Source of the DNA: Chara braunii | Taxonomy: Eukaryota; Streptophyta; Charophyceae; Charales; Characeae | Assembly: GCA_003427395.1 (NCBI GenBank) | Contig: BFEA01000282.1 | Location: 99,843 to 121,138 of the forward strand | Direction of reading: 5' to 3' | DNA length: 21,296 bases | Part shown: positions 10,601 to 18,970 of the stretch, in pieces | Layout: each line of letters starts with the position of its first letter | Position numbering within the stretch: the first letter of the stretch is position 1 | The notes under the pieces: model-generated | Seen by the model: the letters and a program-made list of their open reading frames with translations, nothing else | Databases searched by the model: none | What the model was told of the DNA's origin: nothing | Made by a program: the position numbers and the translations under genes

Positions 10601-11439
10601 GCACTACAGGAGGCATTTTTATGTCTATATTTGATCTGGGAGAGGATGGATACCTAAAGTCAAGACCACAGTAGCAAACCGGATGGTTCAAGAAGGACAG
10701 ACTATTTAGGATCAGGGTCCTAACGATCAAGGAAAAATGGCTAACCTATATACCGGACACTCCCATTTCTCACCTCCCCTTAGATCCGGTATGCTGGTCC
10801 TGGTCTTCTGCGATAGCCACAGGACGCTTTCACACCAGGATGCTTCACACACTGTCAGTCAAGTCCACTTACAAGGTAAATATAAAGGATAAAATAGAAG
10901 ACCGATGGATGAAACACCTAAATGTAAGCAAAGAACAGTTGCGACCAATCAAGTGGTTCCATTCCATCAAATTTGGACCTGCCAAAATGGCATCGTTGCA
11001 GTGGCAAATCACTCATCGTTGCTTACCCACTAATGACTGGATTATTGACAGAACCTCGCTCCAAAGAAAAGGAATAGCCCGACCCTGGTGTAAGTTCTGC
11101 AAATCAGTCTTCCCTTCCAAACTAATCCCAAAAATTATAGAACATATTTGCTTGCAATGTCCAAGTTTTGTATGGCTATGGCGCTGGTGGGACAGGATTT
11201 GGAACCATGTAGAAACATCCCTCCCCTGGCCATGGAATTGGAAAGCTCTTCTCCTCGAGACCTGGAACCCAATCCAAGTGAATAACTTCACATTCAATCT
11301 ATTTACAATCGGAAGAAGAACGACCATTTGGGCATTATGGACTCGTAGGTGTACTTATGAGATGGAAGGCGCCAGGCTTGATGGTCCCGAATTTACAAAA
11401 ACCATTAAGCATAAAATCCAAGTAGAAAATTACTACTAG
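7616..11439 (+). pseudogene. LINE ORF2 relic: endonuclease, reverse transcriptase, zf-RVT
   Basis: Endonuclease remnants are VIIAGDFNAAPD (about 7667-7702), SRIDLIF (about 7877) and LDHA (about 7968), matching the GDFN, SRID and DH landmarks. In the same frame, TAA stops sit at 8358-8360 and 8496-8498. RT fingers follow (LPMEFYESLW, LLYKKGD, ITLLTAVYKLISKL, 8741-8951). A one-base shift near 8948 leads to TGFIQGRNIQDN, FIDFEKAYDHVDW and VRQGDPIAPFLF in frame 2 to 9514. The catalytic box reads FADE (9419-9430) instead of FADD. Fragmented thumb/connection remnants lie at 9801-10013 and 10445-10657. The C-terminal zf-RVT is at 10840-11439 (WCKFC, then IEHICLQC). Multiple stops, shifts and the FADE change make it inactive. 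Upstream LTR codons from 7482 are fused in frame by chance. Confidence 0.85.
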
Positions 11440-11987
11440 ATGGGAGTCCCTAAAGGAAAAACTCCAATTTCTGAATTCAAAAAATGACATTAATCAACAC
11501 ATCAAGACATTTAATTAGAACTGGCTTGGAGGGGACCAAGGAGGGAAGTTGGGGCAGGTGAAATGGGAAGGAATACAAGAAAGTGCTCCGGTGGTGTTCC
11601 CAAGAAATTACCGCTTACTTTCAATGATTAGATGATTCCATCATCCCAATGAGACCATTATCAGAATTTTCGGACCTTTTTCCTCCTTCTGGACTACCTG
11701 TAGTTCCCAAGTCATGGTATGTGCCGGACTCATAATAGGTACCAGTGTTCATTCCAGTGCTCCTTTTGAAGGGCTTGCTCTCACTCTTTAAACTCTCACT
11801 TAGATAAGTAGGTGGAAGTGCTAGGTGGACATGCATATCCGGCGCCCGTTTCAAGGTGAAGGGGCACAGGAGCCAAACCTCCTTATCCTTTCATATCTCT
11901 TCCTATCTTTATGCTCACTATCATCTAATCAAAAGGGACGTTGGGCCCGGTTCCCGGCATGAGCTGTTAAAAACTAAAAATAAAAAA
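11440..11987 (+). other. LINE 3' untranslated region and A-rich tail
   Basis: No coding signal after the zf-RVT reading frame. The stretch ends in GTTAAAAACTAAAAATAAAA and further A residues, after which LTR homology resumes. It is assigned to the LINE because it is absent from the two empty LTR copies. Confidence 0.65.
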
Positions 11988-12139
11988 GGCGCACGTGGCT
12001 ATGAGGAACATGCAGAGACCCCACGACGGATGGATTTGTCATCATAACGATTAAAAGACTCACAAGAGTCATCTATGGCATTTATTTGCCCTTATTCTTT
12101 TAGGGGTAGCCAACTAACTTTGTTATCGTAATTATCTGA

Positions 12140-12212
12140 TTGCCTCGGGATTCGAACTCATCCTCTGTTTACTGCCAGTTAGCAAGTGTATATGTCATTC
12201 AGCCACATAGGG
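12140..12212 (-). other. tRNA-Ser-like sequence in LTR copy B (not an intact tRNA)
   Basis: On the minus strand, TGGCTGAATGA (12195-12205) fits a pol III A box, TTGCTAA resembles a Ser-GCU anticodon loop, and GAGTTCGAATCCC (12147-12159) fits a B box. The boxes are about 35 bases apart. Acceptor and T stems do not pair well, so a functional tRNA is unlikely. It recurs in copy C (14870-14945) and as a half in copy D (16981-17021). It probably reflects a tRNA or SINE captured in the ancestral LTR. Confidence 0.5.
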
Positions 12213-12308
12213 TGGGGATTTTTTGTTTTTTAATTAAACAGGTCCTTATGGCCCTGGCTCCATTACCACTCTGGGGAGCATCAGTCCGGTTGGCTGGGGA
12301 TTTTTAGG

Positions 12309-13290
12309 TTTTTTTTTTTCCCTTTTTTCTCCCCTTCGCTCAAGATCTGCATGAGTCATTTGGAATATCCAAAATTAGAACAAGACAAATGCGAAGACTT
12401 AACCCTCGACATAAGGTCCTGGAGCAGGCACATGCCCGCCCTAAGTAAAGTCGGGCCCCCTGAATCCCAATGTGCCCTGAACTCGTCAATTTTTGCAAAT
12501 CTTGGTGGGCACCAGACAATTGTCACGTCCCAGTTGGTTACATCCGCTTTGCTCGTGAGAATGGGAAATATTTGTGAGCCTTCCACGCTCTTCCAGCAAC
12601 CGGTTCTTCCAGCAGCGTGGTAGAAACAGGGAACACCACACGTTTGTGCCTGGTGATTGGGCATGTCTAACCAGTTCGGTCCAAGGCGACAATCTGAATG
12701 GGCCAGGGCAAAGACACTTTGCCTCAACCTGAAGCTACAAGGCACACGCAAGCCAGGCCAGGCAGCCAACCAGCCAGGCCGAGGGCAGGACATTTCGGCA
12801 CCGAAGAGCAACTTGGCAGCGCTGCTTGAGCATGTGCTCGGGGCCAAGGCCGTGCGCTAGAGCAGGGAGTTGGGAGGTGCGCGCGTGTGGTGCATGTGAG
12901 CAGGGCGCCGCTGAGGGCTGCGCCATAGCCCAGCCCATGGTAGCCGCGCTTGGGCTTTGTACCAGCAAGACGTGGTGGTGGTCTTCGTGAATGAGGGAGA
13001 GGACGTGGGTGTAGAAGTTAAGGGTGAGAGAGAGAGAGATGAGGGTGATGATGTGAGGGCATGTACCTGGTCTTGGCGATGGGCTACAGGGTCGACATCT
13101 TCATGTGCTTTCGTTGTTGCTGCTGACGTCAACAGGATGCATTGTCAATTCGTAGGCTGCTAGTAGCTGAGATGGACACTTGGCGCTGCTCCTTTTTCCC
13201 GCTCCGAAAAAGGGCCGAAATCCCAATATCGAGATTAGAGCATTTTCTCACACTTGTGGGATGGGATGGGTGGGAGTGTGGACCGTTCCC
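12309..13290 (-). mobile_element. Complete internal region between LTR copies B and C
   Basis: About 980 bp, from the tract adjoining LTR B (12309-12340, purine-rich on the minus strand, position of a polypurine tract) to the primer site of copy C. It contains a 5-7 unit GA tract (about 13027-13038) and no recognised retroelement protein. An element-sense open frame at 12356-12847 is listed separately. Confidence 0.65.
12356..12847 (-). CDS. Element-sense open frame of unknown function, conserved in a sister copy
   Basis: 163 codons on the minus strand, in element sense, between the leader and the purine tract. Its product is not a recognised gag, capsid or enzyme. A homologous frame at 17005-17601 stays open over the same stretch, sharing MA.STCSSS near the start, LGPNWLDMPNH, and CPPRFAKIDEFRAHWDS near the end. 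In the third copy (15758-15900) a deletion removes most of it. Starts are the first ATG of the aligned frame. Cysteine and tryptophan are frequent; there is no signal peptide or obvious membrane segment. Two open copies among diverged repeats may mean past coding constraint or simply chance in GC-rich DNA. Treat as hypothetical. Confidence 0.25.
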   Translation of the reverse strand: MAPSTCSSSAAKLLFGAEMSCPRPGWLAAWPGLRVPCSFRLRQSVFALAHSDCRLGPNWLDMPNHQAQTCGVPCFYHAAGRTGCWKSVEGSQIFPILTSKADVTNWDVTIVWCPPRFAKIDEFRAHWDSGGPTLLRAGMCLLQDLMSRVKSSHLSCSNFGYSK

Positions 13291-13302
13291 GCTCTGATAC
13301 CA
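13291..13302 (-). promoter_or_regulatory. tRNA-iMet primer-binding site of LTR copy C
   Basis: The minus strand reads exactly TGGTATCAGAGC, one base from the LTR terminus at 13304. Confidence 0.8.
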
Positions 13303-13919
13303 ATGTTATGGACCTGTCGGGATGGCGGTCCGTCAGGATCAAGACGAAGGGATGAGGATGGGGGAGATGGAGATGCAGTTGAAAGGGACAGCGCAGCTCC
13401 AACATGGACCCAACATCCACGTACTCCAAACTGTGCAAATGTAAAACGAGGCTAAAAAGAGACTGCAGCTGCGGTATGCCCCCAGCAGACTGACTGGACT
13501 GGCCTGGTACCAACAGTGCTACCGGGCACGACTGGACTGGACTCAATGAGCACACGGCCTGTGGGGTCAGGCCACAGCCTGGTCCTACAGGCCGAACAAG
13601 CAAAACAGCCTGCTAGTCGTGGCTCTTGGCCAGGGCAGCCAGAGGCACGCTGCAGGCTGGCACTTTCCATGATGTGTCTGACTGTATCTAATTGCAGTTC
13701 TGGCCAGCCCTTGGGTGGTCCAGGAGTGGAAACAACAGGCAGTACCTGTGCGGGCGATGTAATGTCCCAAATCAGTTCCCGCAACCGCTAGGTTCGGAAA
13801 AGCTTGGCGCGAAGAGGGACATCGGGGTGGGAAAAAAAGAAGTTTGAGATACTGATGGTTTGAAGGCCATGTTTACGACGGAAGTCCCTCTCAAGTTCCG
13901 AACGGACATCTGCTCAATT

Positions 13920-13927
13920 CTTATATG
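13920..13927 (-). promoter_or_regulatory. TATA-like box in LTR copy C
   Basis: Minus-strand CATATAAG following an A-rich run, at the same place as in copy B and at the (AT)n of copy A. Inferred U3 promoter core. Confidence 0.4.
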
Positions 13928-14869
13928 ATTTTTTTCCCCCTCTTTTTGATAAGCTGTTCTTACCATGGTCTGCTGGGCGTAAGATATGCCAGCACCCGTA
14001 ACGATGACACGCATAAATTGAGAAATGGTCCACAAATGAGGAGTTGGGGACCCATACCCCACTACCCTGTTCAGCCGAATAGAACGCCCGGTCAATATAG
14101 ATGTATTTAGGGCAAATTAAGTCCAGATACGGCGATAGAGGCCGGGCATTCTACTCAGGTGAAGACAGTTGGGGGGATTTACTTTTCCATTACTTTTCAA
14201 CAGGGACACAGTGTGTCCGTGATATTTTCAGATAGGATAGCATGAACCCATCCAACCTCGAAACCAAGCCTAAACCCCCGCTGCTGTGTGGGGCATGGCC
14301 CCGAGATGCTGACGCCTGAAGAAATTTGCCATCATTCGTTCGGTGTTGTTTCCTTGACCTTCCGTCGAATGACTAGGTGGACGAATCTTGTCAACTACCA
14401 TGACTTGTAAGTTTAACTGTGTGCAATTTCCATCTCACTTCCATCTCATCTCAGTGCAAGTTTTCAGATGAGAACCTTTTCGAATAAGCTTTGGACGTGA
14501 TTGAAGTCCGATGCATTCAGGCTCGGCCGTAATTACAGCCGGATACTTCCAGGAATGTCGCCATGTGAGCATGCCCTCCCTGGGCGTCCGATCAGGTCCA
14601 ATGTGTCTCTTGTTCCTTGCACACTGAATTACCGATCCGGTAGGATTCTAAACTAAAACACCACCGGTGGGACATGGCCCAAGAGGCCGTTCAAATCAGC
14701 CCAACTCTACCGGCCAGGCGCACGTGGCTGTCAAGATCATGTAGATGCCCCACAACGGATGGATTTTTCATCATAAGGATTAAAAGACACTCCATAGTCA
14801 TTTATGGTATTTATTTGCCCTTATTCTTTTAGAGGTAGCCAACTAACTTTGTTATCATAATTATCTGAT

Positions 14870-14945
14870 TGCCTCAGGATTCGAACTCATCATATGTTTA
14901 CTGCCATTTAGCAAGTGTATGTATGTGTCATTCAGCCACAAAGGC
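14870..14945 (-). other. tRNA-Ser-like sequence in LTR copy C
   Basis: Same arrangement as in copy B: TGGCTGAATGA, TTGCTAA and GAGTTCGAATCC on the minus strand. The boxes are conserved while the spacer carries a 4 bp ATAC-type duplication. Stems do not fold as a normal tRNA. Confidence 0.5.
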
Positions 14946-15021
14946 TGGGTATTTTTAGTTGCTTTTTTTTCCCTTTTTTTCCCCTTTGCCCAGGATCTTC
15001 ATCAGTCCTTCGAAATATCCG

Positions 15022-15025
15022 TTAA
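15022..15025. repeat. Left TTAA target-site duplication
   Basis: Pairs with TTAA at 15744-15747 around the inserted element; the single unoccupied copy is at 17096-17099. Confidence 0.75.
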
Positions 15026-15743
15026 ACCGCTAGTACATCCGCCTGTGTCGGGAAATTACGAGGTTTTGGCAATTCCCGAAGAAATCGGGGGTGGGACACA
15101 GGGTCGGCAATGTCTCATAAATCTGAATTTTATAGTGCCGCGAGTGAAAGGCAAAAGGCAAAAAAAAAAAATGCTTTCTCTACTGCAGTACTGTCGGGCA
15201 GGGTAGTCTAGGAGGTCGTGCTAACAGTCCACAAAATCCACCTTACAGGTAAGACGGTCACATTCTGAATATTACTGTTTTCTATTTTTTCTTTGCTGTG
15301 TGTTTGTTATGAGTCCCCTGCCAACGAGGCAGGGCAGAATCTGTGATCTGCTCAAGTTGTGTTTTGTAAGAGGATTGTAACGCTCATCACACTTGCACTT
15401 AGGGGAATGTATCCAGCCATTTTCACGGCGGGATCCGTGCAAGTGTTTTTTTCCCCTTCTATTCTCTTTTTCGAATCTGACAACCTGGCTGCGGGGCTGC
15501 GATGCCCTCATTGAGGGCACGCTCACACTACCACTTCCAAGAATGTGTACAACTGCAATCACGGCCAAAGCTTCGTTTCCTTGTTTTTTTTCTTCTTTTA
15601 TGAGGTTCACGGCTGCAGCTTTTCTTTTTTTTGTTCTTTCCGTGAGAGTCCCAGAAAGAGAACGGAGTGGTACCCAGGCTTGGCAAACTCCGAGCGCAGT
15701 GAAATTCAAGGTCGGCAAAAACAGGCCCGAAGGTACTAGTGGT
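15026..15743. mobile_element. 718 bp TTAA-flanked non-autonomous DNA element
   Basis: Flanked by TTAA at 15022-15025 and 15744-15747. The termini are inverted: left ACCGCTAGTACAT, right end read in reverse ACCACTAGTACCT, 11 of 13 matching and flush with the TTAA. The sister repeat has the uninterrupted site ATCCGTTAAAATTGG with TTAA at 17096-17099, exactly what removal of the insert and one TTAA would leave. TTAA duplication is typical of piggyBac and Kolobok superfamilies; the terminal bases do not decide between them. No transposase is encoded, so it would depend on a partner. Open frames inside look fortuitous. Confidence 0.75.
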
Positions 15744-15747
15744 TTAA
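15744..15747. repeat. Right TTAA target-site duplication
   Basis: Second copy of the TTAA flanking the 718 bp element. Downstream bases AATTGGAACGAT match the sister repeat directly after its TTAA. Confidence 0.75.
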
Positions 15748-16428
15748 AATTGGAACGATACAAATGGGTGGTTGGGTATGTCTATCCAATTCGGTCCAAG
15801 GCAACTATCTAAACAGCCCTGGGCAAAAACACTTCAACCTGAATCTACAAGGCACACGCGAGCCAGGCCAGGCAGCCAACCAGCCAGGCCACTCTGCATG
15901 TAGCGAAGTGCCTGGCCGAGGGAAGGACATTCGGGCACCGGTAGGCAACGCGGCAGCGCTGCTTGAGCATGTGCTCGCAGCCAAGGCTGTGCGCTAGCGC
16001 AGGGTGCCGGGAGTGTCAGCAGGGCGCCGCTGAGGGCAGCACCATGGCCCAGCACACGTAGCTGGGCTTGGGCTTGGACAGCCAGCGAGAGGTGGTGGTG
16101 GTCTTCGTGAATGAGGGAGAGGACATGGGTGTAGAAGTCAAGGGTGAGAGAGAGAGAGATGAGGATGATGATGTGAGGGCACGTAACTGGTCTTGGCAAT
16201 GGGCAACAGGGTCGGCATCTTAATGTGTTTCTGTTGTTGCTGCTGACGTCATCAGGATCCATTGTCAATTTGTAGGCTGCTAGTAGCTGAGATGGGGACT
16301 CAGCGCTGCTCTTTTTTCCCACTGTTTCCCGTCTTTTTGCTCCAAAAAAGGGCCAAAATCCTGCTATCGAGATTACAACATTTTCTCACACTTGCGGGAT
16401 GGGATGGGTGGGAACATGGACCATTCCT

Positions 16429-16440
16429 GCTCCGATACTA
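16429..16440 (-). promoter_or_regulatory. Decayed tRNA-iMet primer-binding site of LTR copy D
   Basis: The minus strand reads TAGTATCGGAGC, two mismatches from the canonical site, still one base from the LTR terminus at 16442. Confidence 0.6.
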
Positions 16441-16441
16441 G

Positions 16442-17036
16442 TGTGACGGACCTGTCGGGATGGCTGTCCATCAGGATCAAGACAAAGGGATGAGGATGGG
16501 GGAGATGGAGATGGAGGGGACAGCGCAGCTCCAACACAGCACAAGACAAAGGGACGAGGATGCGGGAGATGGAGCTGGAGTTGGAAGGGACAGCGCAGCT
16601 CCAACCCAGACTCAACATGCACGTACTCCAAACTGTGCAAATGAAGAATGGGGCTGAAAACAGACTGCAACTGGGATATACCCCCAGCGGACTGACTGGA
16701 ATGGACTGGACTGGCCTGGTACCAACAGTGCTACCGGACACGGCTGGACTATGAGCACACAGCCTGTGGGGTCAGGCCACGGCCTGTTCCCATTGGCCGA
16801 ACAAGCGAAATAGCCTGATAGCCCTGGCTCTAGGCCAGGGCAGCCAGAGGCACCCTGCAGGCTGGCACTTTCCATAGTGTGTCTGACTGTATCTGACTGC
16901 ACTTCTGGCCAGGCCTTGGGTGGCCCAGGAGTGGAAACAACAGGCAGTGCCTGTGCGGGTGATGTAATGTCCCAAATCAGTCAGTTAGCAAGTGTATGTG
17001 GCATTCAGCCACATAGGTTGGGTATTTTTAGTTTCA
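16442..17036 (-). mobile_element. LTR copy D with a large internal deletion
   Basis: The 3' terminus (element sense) GTCACA is intact. About 1.1 kb is missing at 16980/16981, where CCCAAATCAG joins directly to the middle of the tRNA-like sequence with short CAG homology. The LTR 5' terminus TGAAACTAAAAATA (element sense) is preserved at 17023-17036 next to the purine tract, making this the clearest TG end in the array. A 64 bp tandem duplication lies at 16478-16605. Confidence 0.65.
16478..16605. repeat. 64 bp tandem duplication within LTR copy D
   Basis: CAAGACAAAGGGA begins at 16478 and again at 16542, each followed by the GA-rich block and CAGCGCAGCTCCAAC. Copies A, B and C have a single unit here, so the duplication is private to D. 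Confidence 0.75.
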
Positions 17037-17601
17037 TTTTTTTTCCTTTTTTTCCCCCTTCGCTCAGGATCTTCATCAGTCCTTCGGAATATCCGTTAAA
17101 ATTGGAACGATGCAAATGTGAGGATTTACCCCTCGGGTCCTGGAGCAGGCACTTGCCCGCCCTAAGTGAAGGCGGCGGGCCCGCTGAATCCCAGTGTGCC
17201 CTGAACTCGTCAATTTTTGCAAATCTTGGTGGGCACCAGACAGTTGCCAGGTGCCAGTTGGTTACATCATCCGCTTTGCTCATGAGAATCGGAAATATTT
17301 GTAAGCCTTCCAGGCTCTTCCAGCAAGGGCTCTTCCAGCAATGTGGTCGAAGCAGGGAACACCACACGTTTCTGCCTGGGTGGTTGGGCATGTCTAACCA
17401 ATTCGGTCCCAGGCCACTATCTGAACGGGCCTGGGCACGGACACTTGGCCTCAACCTGAAGCTACAACGCACACGCGAGCCAGGCCAGGCAGCCAACCAG
17501 CCAGGCCACTCTGCATATAGCGAAGTGCCTGGCCGAGGGGAGGACATTGGGGCACCGGTGGGCAAAGCAGGAGTGCTGCTTGAGCATGTGCTTGTGGCCA
17601 A
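17005..17601 (-). CDS. Element-sense open frame homologous to 12356-12847
   Basis: 198 codons on the minus strand, aligned with the frame at 12356-12847 over about 160 codons. It then reads on through the purine tract into the LTR because the other copy's stop is absent. Shared stretches include LGPNWLDMPNH, VWCPPRFAKIDEFRAHW and LRAGKCLLQD (M for K in the sister). No family is recognised. The basic KKGKKMK tail comes from translating the purine tract and is probably meaningless. Hypothetical. Confidence 0.22.
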   Translation of the reverse strand: MATSTCSSSTPALPTGAPMSSPRPGTSLYAEWPGWLAAWPGSRVRCSFRLRPSVRAQARSDSGLGPNWLDMPNHPGRNVWCSLLRPHCWKSPCWKSLEGLQIFPILMSKADDVTNWHLATVWCPPRFAKIDEFRAHWDSAGPPPSLRAGKCLLQDPRGKSSHLHRSNFNGYSEGLMKILSEGGKKGKKMKLKIPNLCG

Positions 17602-17895
17602 GGCTGTTCGCTAGCGCAGGTGTCAGCAGGGTGCCGCTGATGGCAGCGCCATAGCCCAGCCCAGGTAGGTGGTCTTGGGCTTGGACAGCCAGCGAGAGGT
17701 GGTGGTGGTCTTCGTGAATGAGGGAGAGGACGTGGGTGTAGAAGTCAAGGGCTAGAGAGAGAGTGAGATGCGGATGATGTGAGGGCAGGTACCTGGTCTT
17801 GGCGATGGGCTACAGGGTCGACATCTTCATGTGCTTCGGTTGTTGCTGCTGACGTCAAAAGGATGCATTGTCAATTCATAGGCTGCTAGTAGCTG
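17037..17895 (-). mobile_element. Truncated internal region at the right edge of the array
   Basis: PPT-like tract at 17037-17063, then a complete S-Q-like order of blocks shared with 12309-13290. It holds the empty TTAA site at 17096-17099. Homology ends at 17895 (GCTAGTAGCTG then unrelated TGTGATC), before the primer site. The next LTR is missing, so the array's right edge is also a truncation. Confidence 0.65.
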
Positions 17896-18732
17896 TGTGA
17901 TCATAGTCTGGGCGCTTAGCACCAAGAAGGAGGAAGGACTGTGGATACATATGTTGGTGGTGGCGAGAGTATGCTCTCATTCGCATTCCAATTTGGTGCT
18001 TCGGTTCCCCGTTGGTGGAATATCAGAGCACTTCTGCTTTCTGGACAACGTTAGACTTTCTGGCCAACGTTGGACTTTCTGGCTCTCAATGTGATTTTGC
18101 ATTCTCGATTTCTGTCATTTCGCTATCGCTCATTTTCCTTGCACAAAAATAAGACGTCGGAAAAAAAAAAGGAACCATACACAGAAGTGAATATTAGCAT
18201 GCCCCCTGCGCTTTTAAAGTTGACACGCGTAAATCTAGATCTTCGACAGACACTTTTTTAATTAATACATCCCCGTAACAGAACGGAGCAACTTTTTGGG
18301 CGAGGTGGTGGAACACTAGTTATACGTACATTCCGATAACCCGATACCTGCCTTTGAAATCTTCCCTTACCTTTCCAAAATTTTCAAGAATTCAAACGAA
18401 AAAACGTTTACCCTGTCTTCTGTATTTGCCCTTTCCGCCCTTGCAAGGCCACAATCACATCTCCATTTCCTCCACTTCCCACGACTGCTCGTTTCCCACC
18501 GCCGATGACCCGCCACGATGAACAATGGCCAAAAACGTGAGGATGACCCAGATCAGTGGGACTTGACCCGGCAAAGGTCCCGCTTAGGCACGATTTCGGC
18601 CCCATGTAGGTCGCTCTTAGGTCCCACTTACCGGGATCGCTCGTTTCGCATCGTCGATGACCAGCCAAGATCAATGGTCAGGACGCATTAAAAAATAATA
18701 AAGGGAAAAATAAAACAAGAACAGCTTGCCCC
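17896..18732. other. Unassigned noncoding stretch right of the array
   Basis: No convincing gene. It contains three 19 bp tandem units (18036-18092) and an imperfect direct repeat of about 45 bp: GCTCGTTTCCCACCGCCGAT near 18487 and GCTCGTTTCGCATCGTCGAT near 18639, both followed by GACC(C/A)GCCA(C/A)GAT. Confidence 0.45.
18036..18092. repeat. Three tandem 19 bp units
   Basis: Units begin at 18036, 18055 and 18074 with CTTTCTGG; the first two read CTTTCTGGMCAACGTTRGA and the third is diverged in its second half. Confidence 0.7.
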
Positions 18733-18970
18733 GAGAGAGAGAGAGAGAGATGTTAAGGCCATTGGGAAAAAAACAGCATCAGAATCGATGCGCAACAGAA
18801 AATGGATTTTGAGATAGATCAGACTACACTGGTCACAGGATAAGCAATAAATCTGCAATCGTCGTTATTACTGTATTTGATTTATTACAACTATAAACAA
18901 ATAGTAGTCAATAATGACTCATGAACTAAAAATATAGATAGATAGATAGAATCAAAAGAGAGAGAGAGAG
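18733..18970. repeat. Group of short microsatellites
   Basis: (GA)9 at 18733-18750, (ATAG)4 at 18934-18950 and (AG)7 at 18957-18970. The AT-rich DNA between them shows no gene. Confidence 0.8.

Larger units (their letters stand above)
7615..11987 (+). mobile_element. 5'-truncated L1-like plant LINE
   Basis: Inserted in LTR copy B antisense to it. Both boundaries are visible by comparison with copies A and C: LTR homology stops at about 7614 and resumes at GGCGCACGTGGCT (11988). The 5' end falls inside the apurinic endonuclease domain, so ORF1 and the endonuclease start are missing. This is the usual result of incomplete target-primed reverse transcription. The 3' end is an A-rich tail (about 11968-11987), as expected for this class. 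No target-site duplication is seen; instead about 82 bp of target is gone. Confidence 0.85.
6279..12308 (-). mobile_element. LTR copy B, split by a LINE
   Basis: LTR sequence runs 6279-7614 and resumes at 11988-12308; the middle is a LINE in opposite orientation. The 3' terminus reads GTCACA in element sense. A TATA-like CATATAAG lies at 6895-6902 (minus). The resumed part carries the tRNA-Ser-like sequence and ends at a purine tract (element sense). Compared with copies A and C, 82 bp of LTR are missing at the LINE insertion site. Confidence 0.7.
13304..14962 (-). mobile_element. LTR copy C, complete and uninterrupted
   Basis: About 1.66 kb, the best reference LTR of the array. The 3' terminus is diverged (ATAACA rather than GTCACA). 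A TATA-like box lies at 13920-13927 (minus) and the tRNA-Ser-like sequence at 14870-14945, near the LTR 5' end in element sense. The adjoining PPT-like tract is 14963-14988. The expected terminal TG (element sense) is kept only in copy D (TGAAACTAAAAATA, 17023-17036); here the aligned bases are GC. Positions 14634-14716 are an intact version of the LINE target. Confidence 0.65.
14963..16428 (-). mobile_element. Internal region between LTR copies C and D, interrupted and partly deleted
   Basis: Starts with the PPT-like tract, is split by the TTAA-flanked element at 15026-15743, then continues AATTGGAACGATACAAATG. From there it jumps to GGTGGTTGGG, skipping about 260 bp present in the copy at 17119-17379. 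The rest is collinear with its sisters up to the primer site. Confidence 0.65.
3922..17895 (-). mobile_element. Head-to-tail array of a non-autonomous LTR-type retroelement
   Basis: Long homologous blocks recur in the same order and orientation across this span: LTR, purine tract, internal region, primer-binding site, LTR. Minus-strand TGGTATCAGAGC or near variants occur at 4204-4215, 6266-6277, 13291-13302 and 16429-16440. That is the standard site matching the 3' end of initiator tRNA-Met in plant LTR elements. Each lies one base from the LTR terminus. The complete period is 2,729 bp (12019 to 14748), made of an LTR of about 1.66 kb and about 1 kb internal DNA. No gag, protease, integrase or reverse transcriptase of an LTR element is visible, as in LARD/TRIM-type elements. 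Unequal recombination between LTRs is the usual source of such arrays. Copies differ substantially by eye, so the array is old. Confidence 0.75.

Noticed and set aside
12140-12212. Functional tRNA-Ser gene
   Set aside because: Boxes are present but acceptor, D and T stems do not pair; kept only as tRNA-like.
15272-15763. 163-codon minus-strand open frame inside the TTAA element
   Set aside because: It crosses the element boundary into host repeat, has no recognisable domain, and an overlapping plus-strand frame is equally open. Probably chance, not a transposase.
3922-17895. Ribosomal intergenic spacer or ordinary satellite as explanation of the 2.7 kb period
   Set aside because: No rRNA sequence, and the repeated primer-binding sites with adjacent LTR termini fit a retroelement array better.
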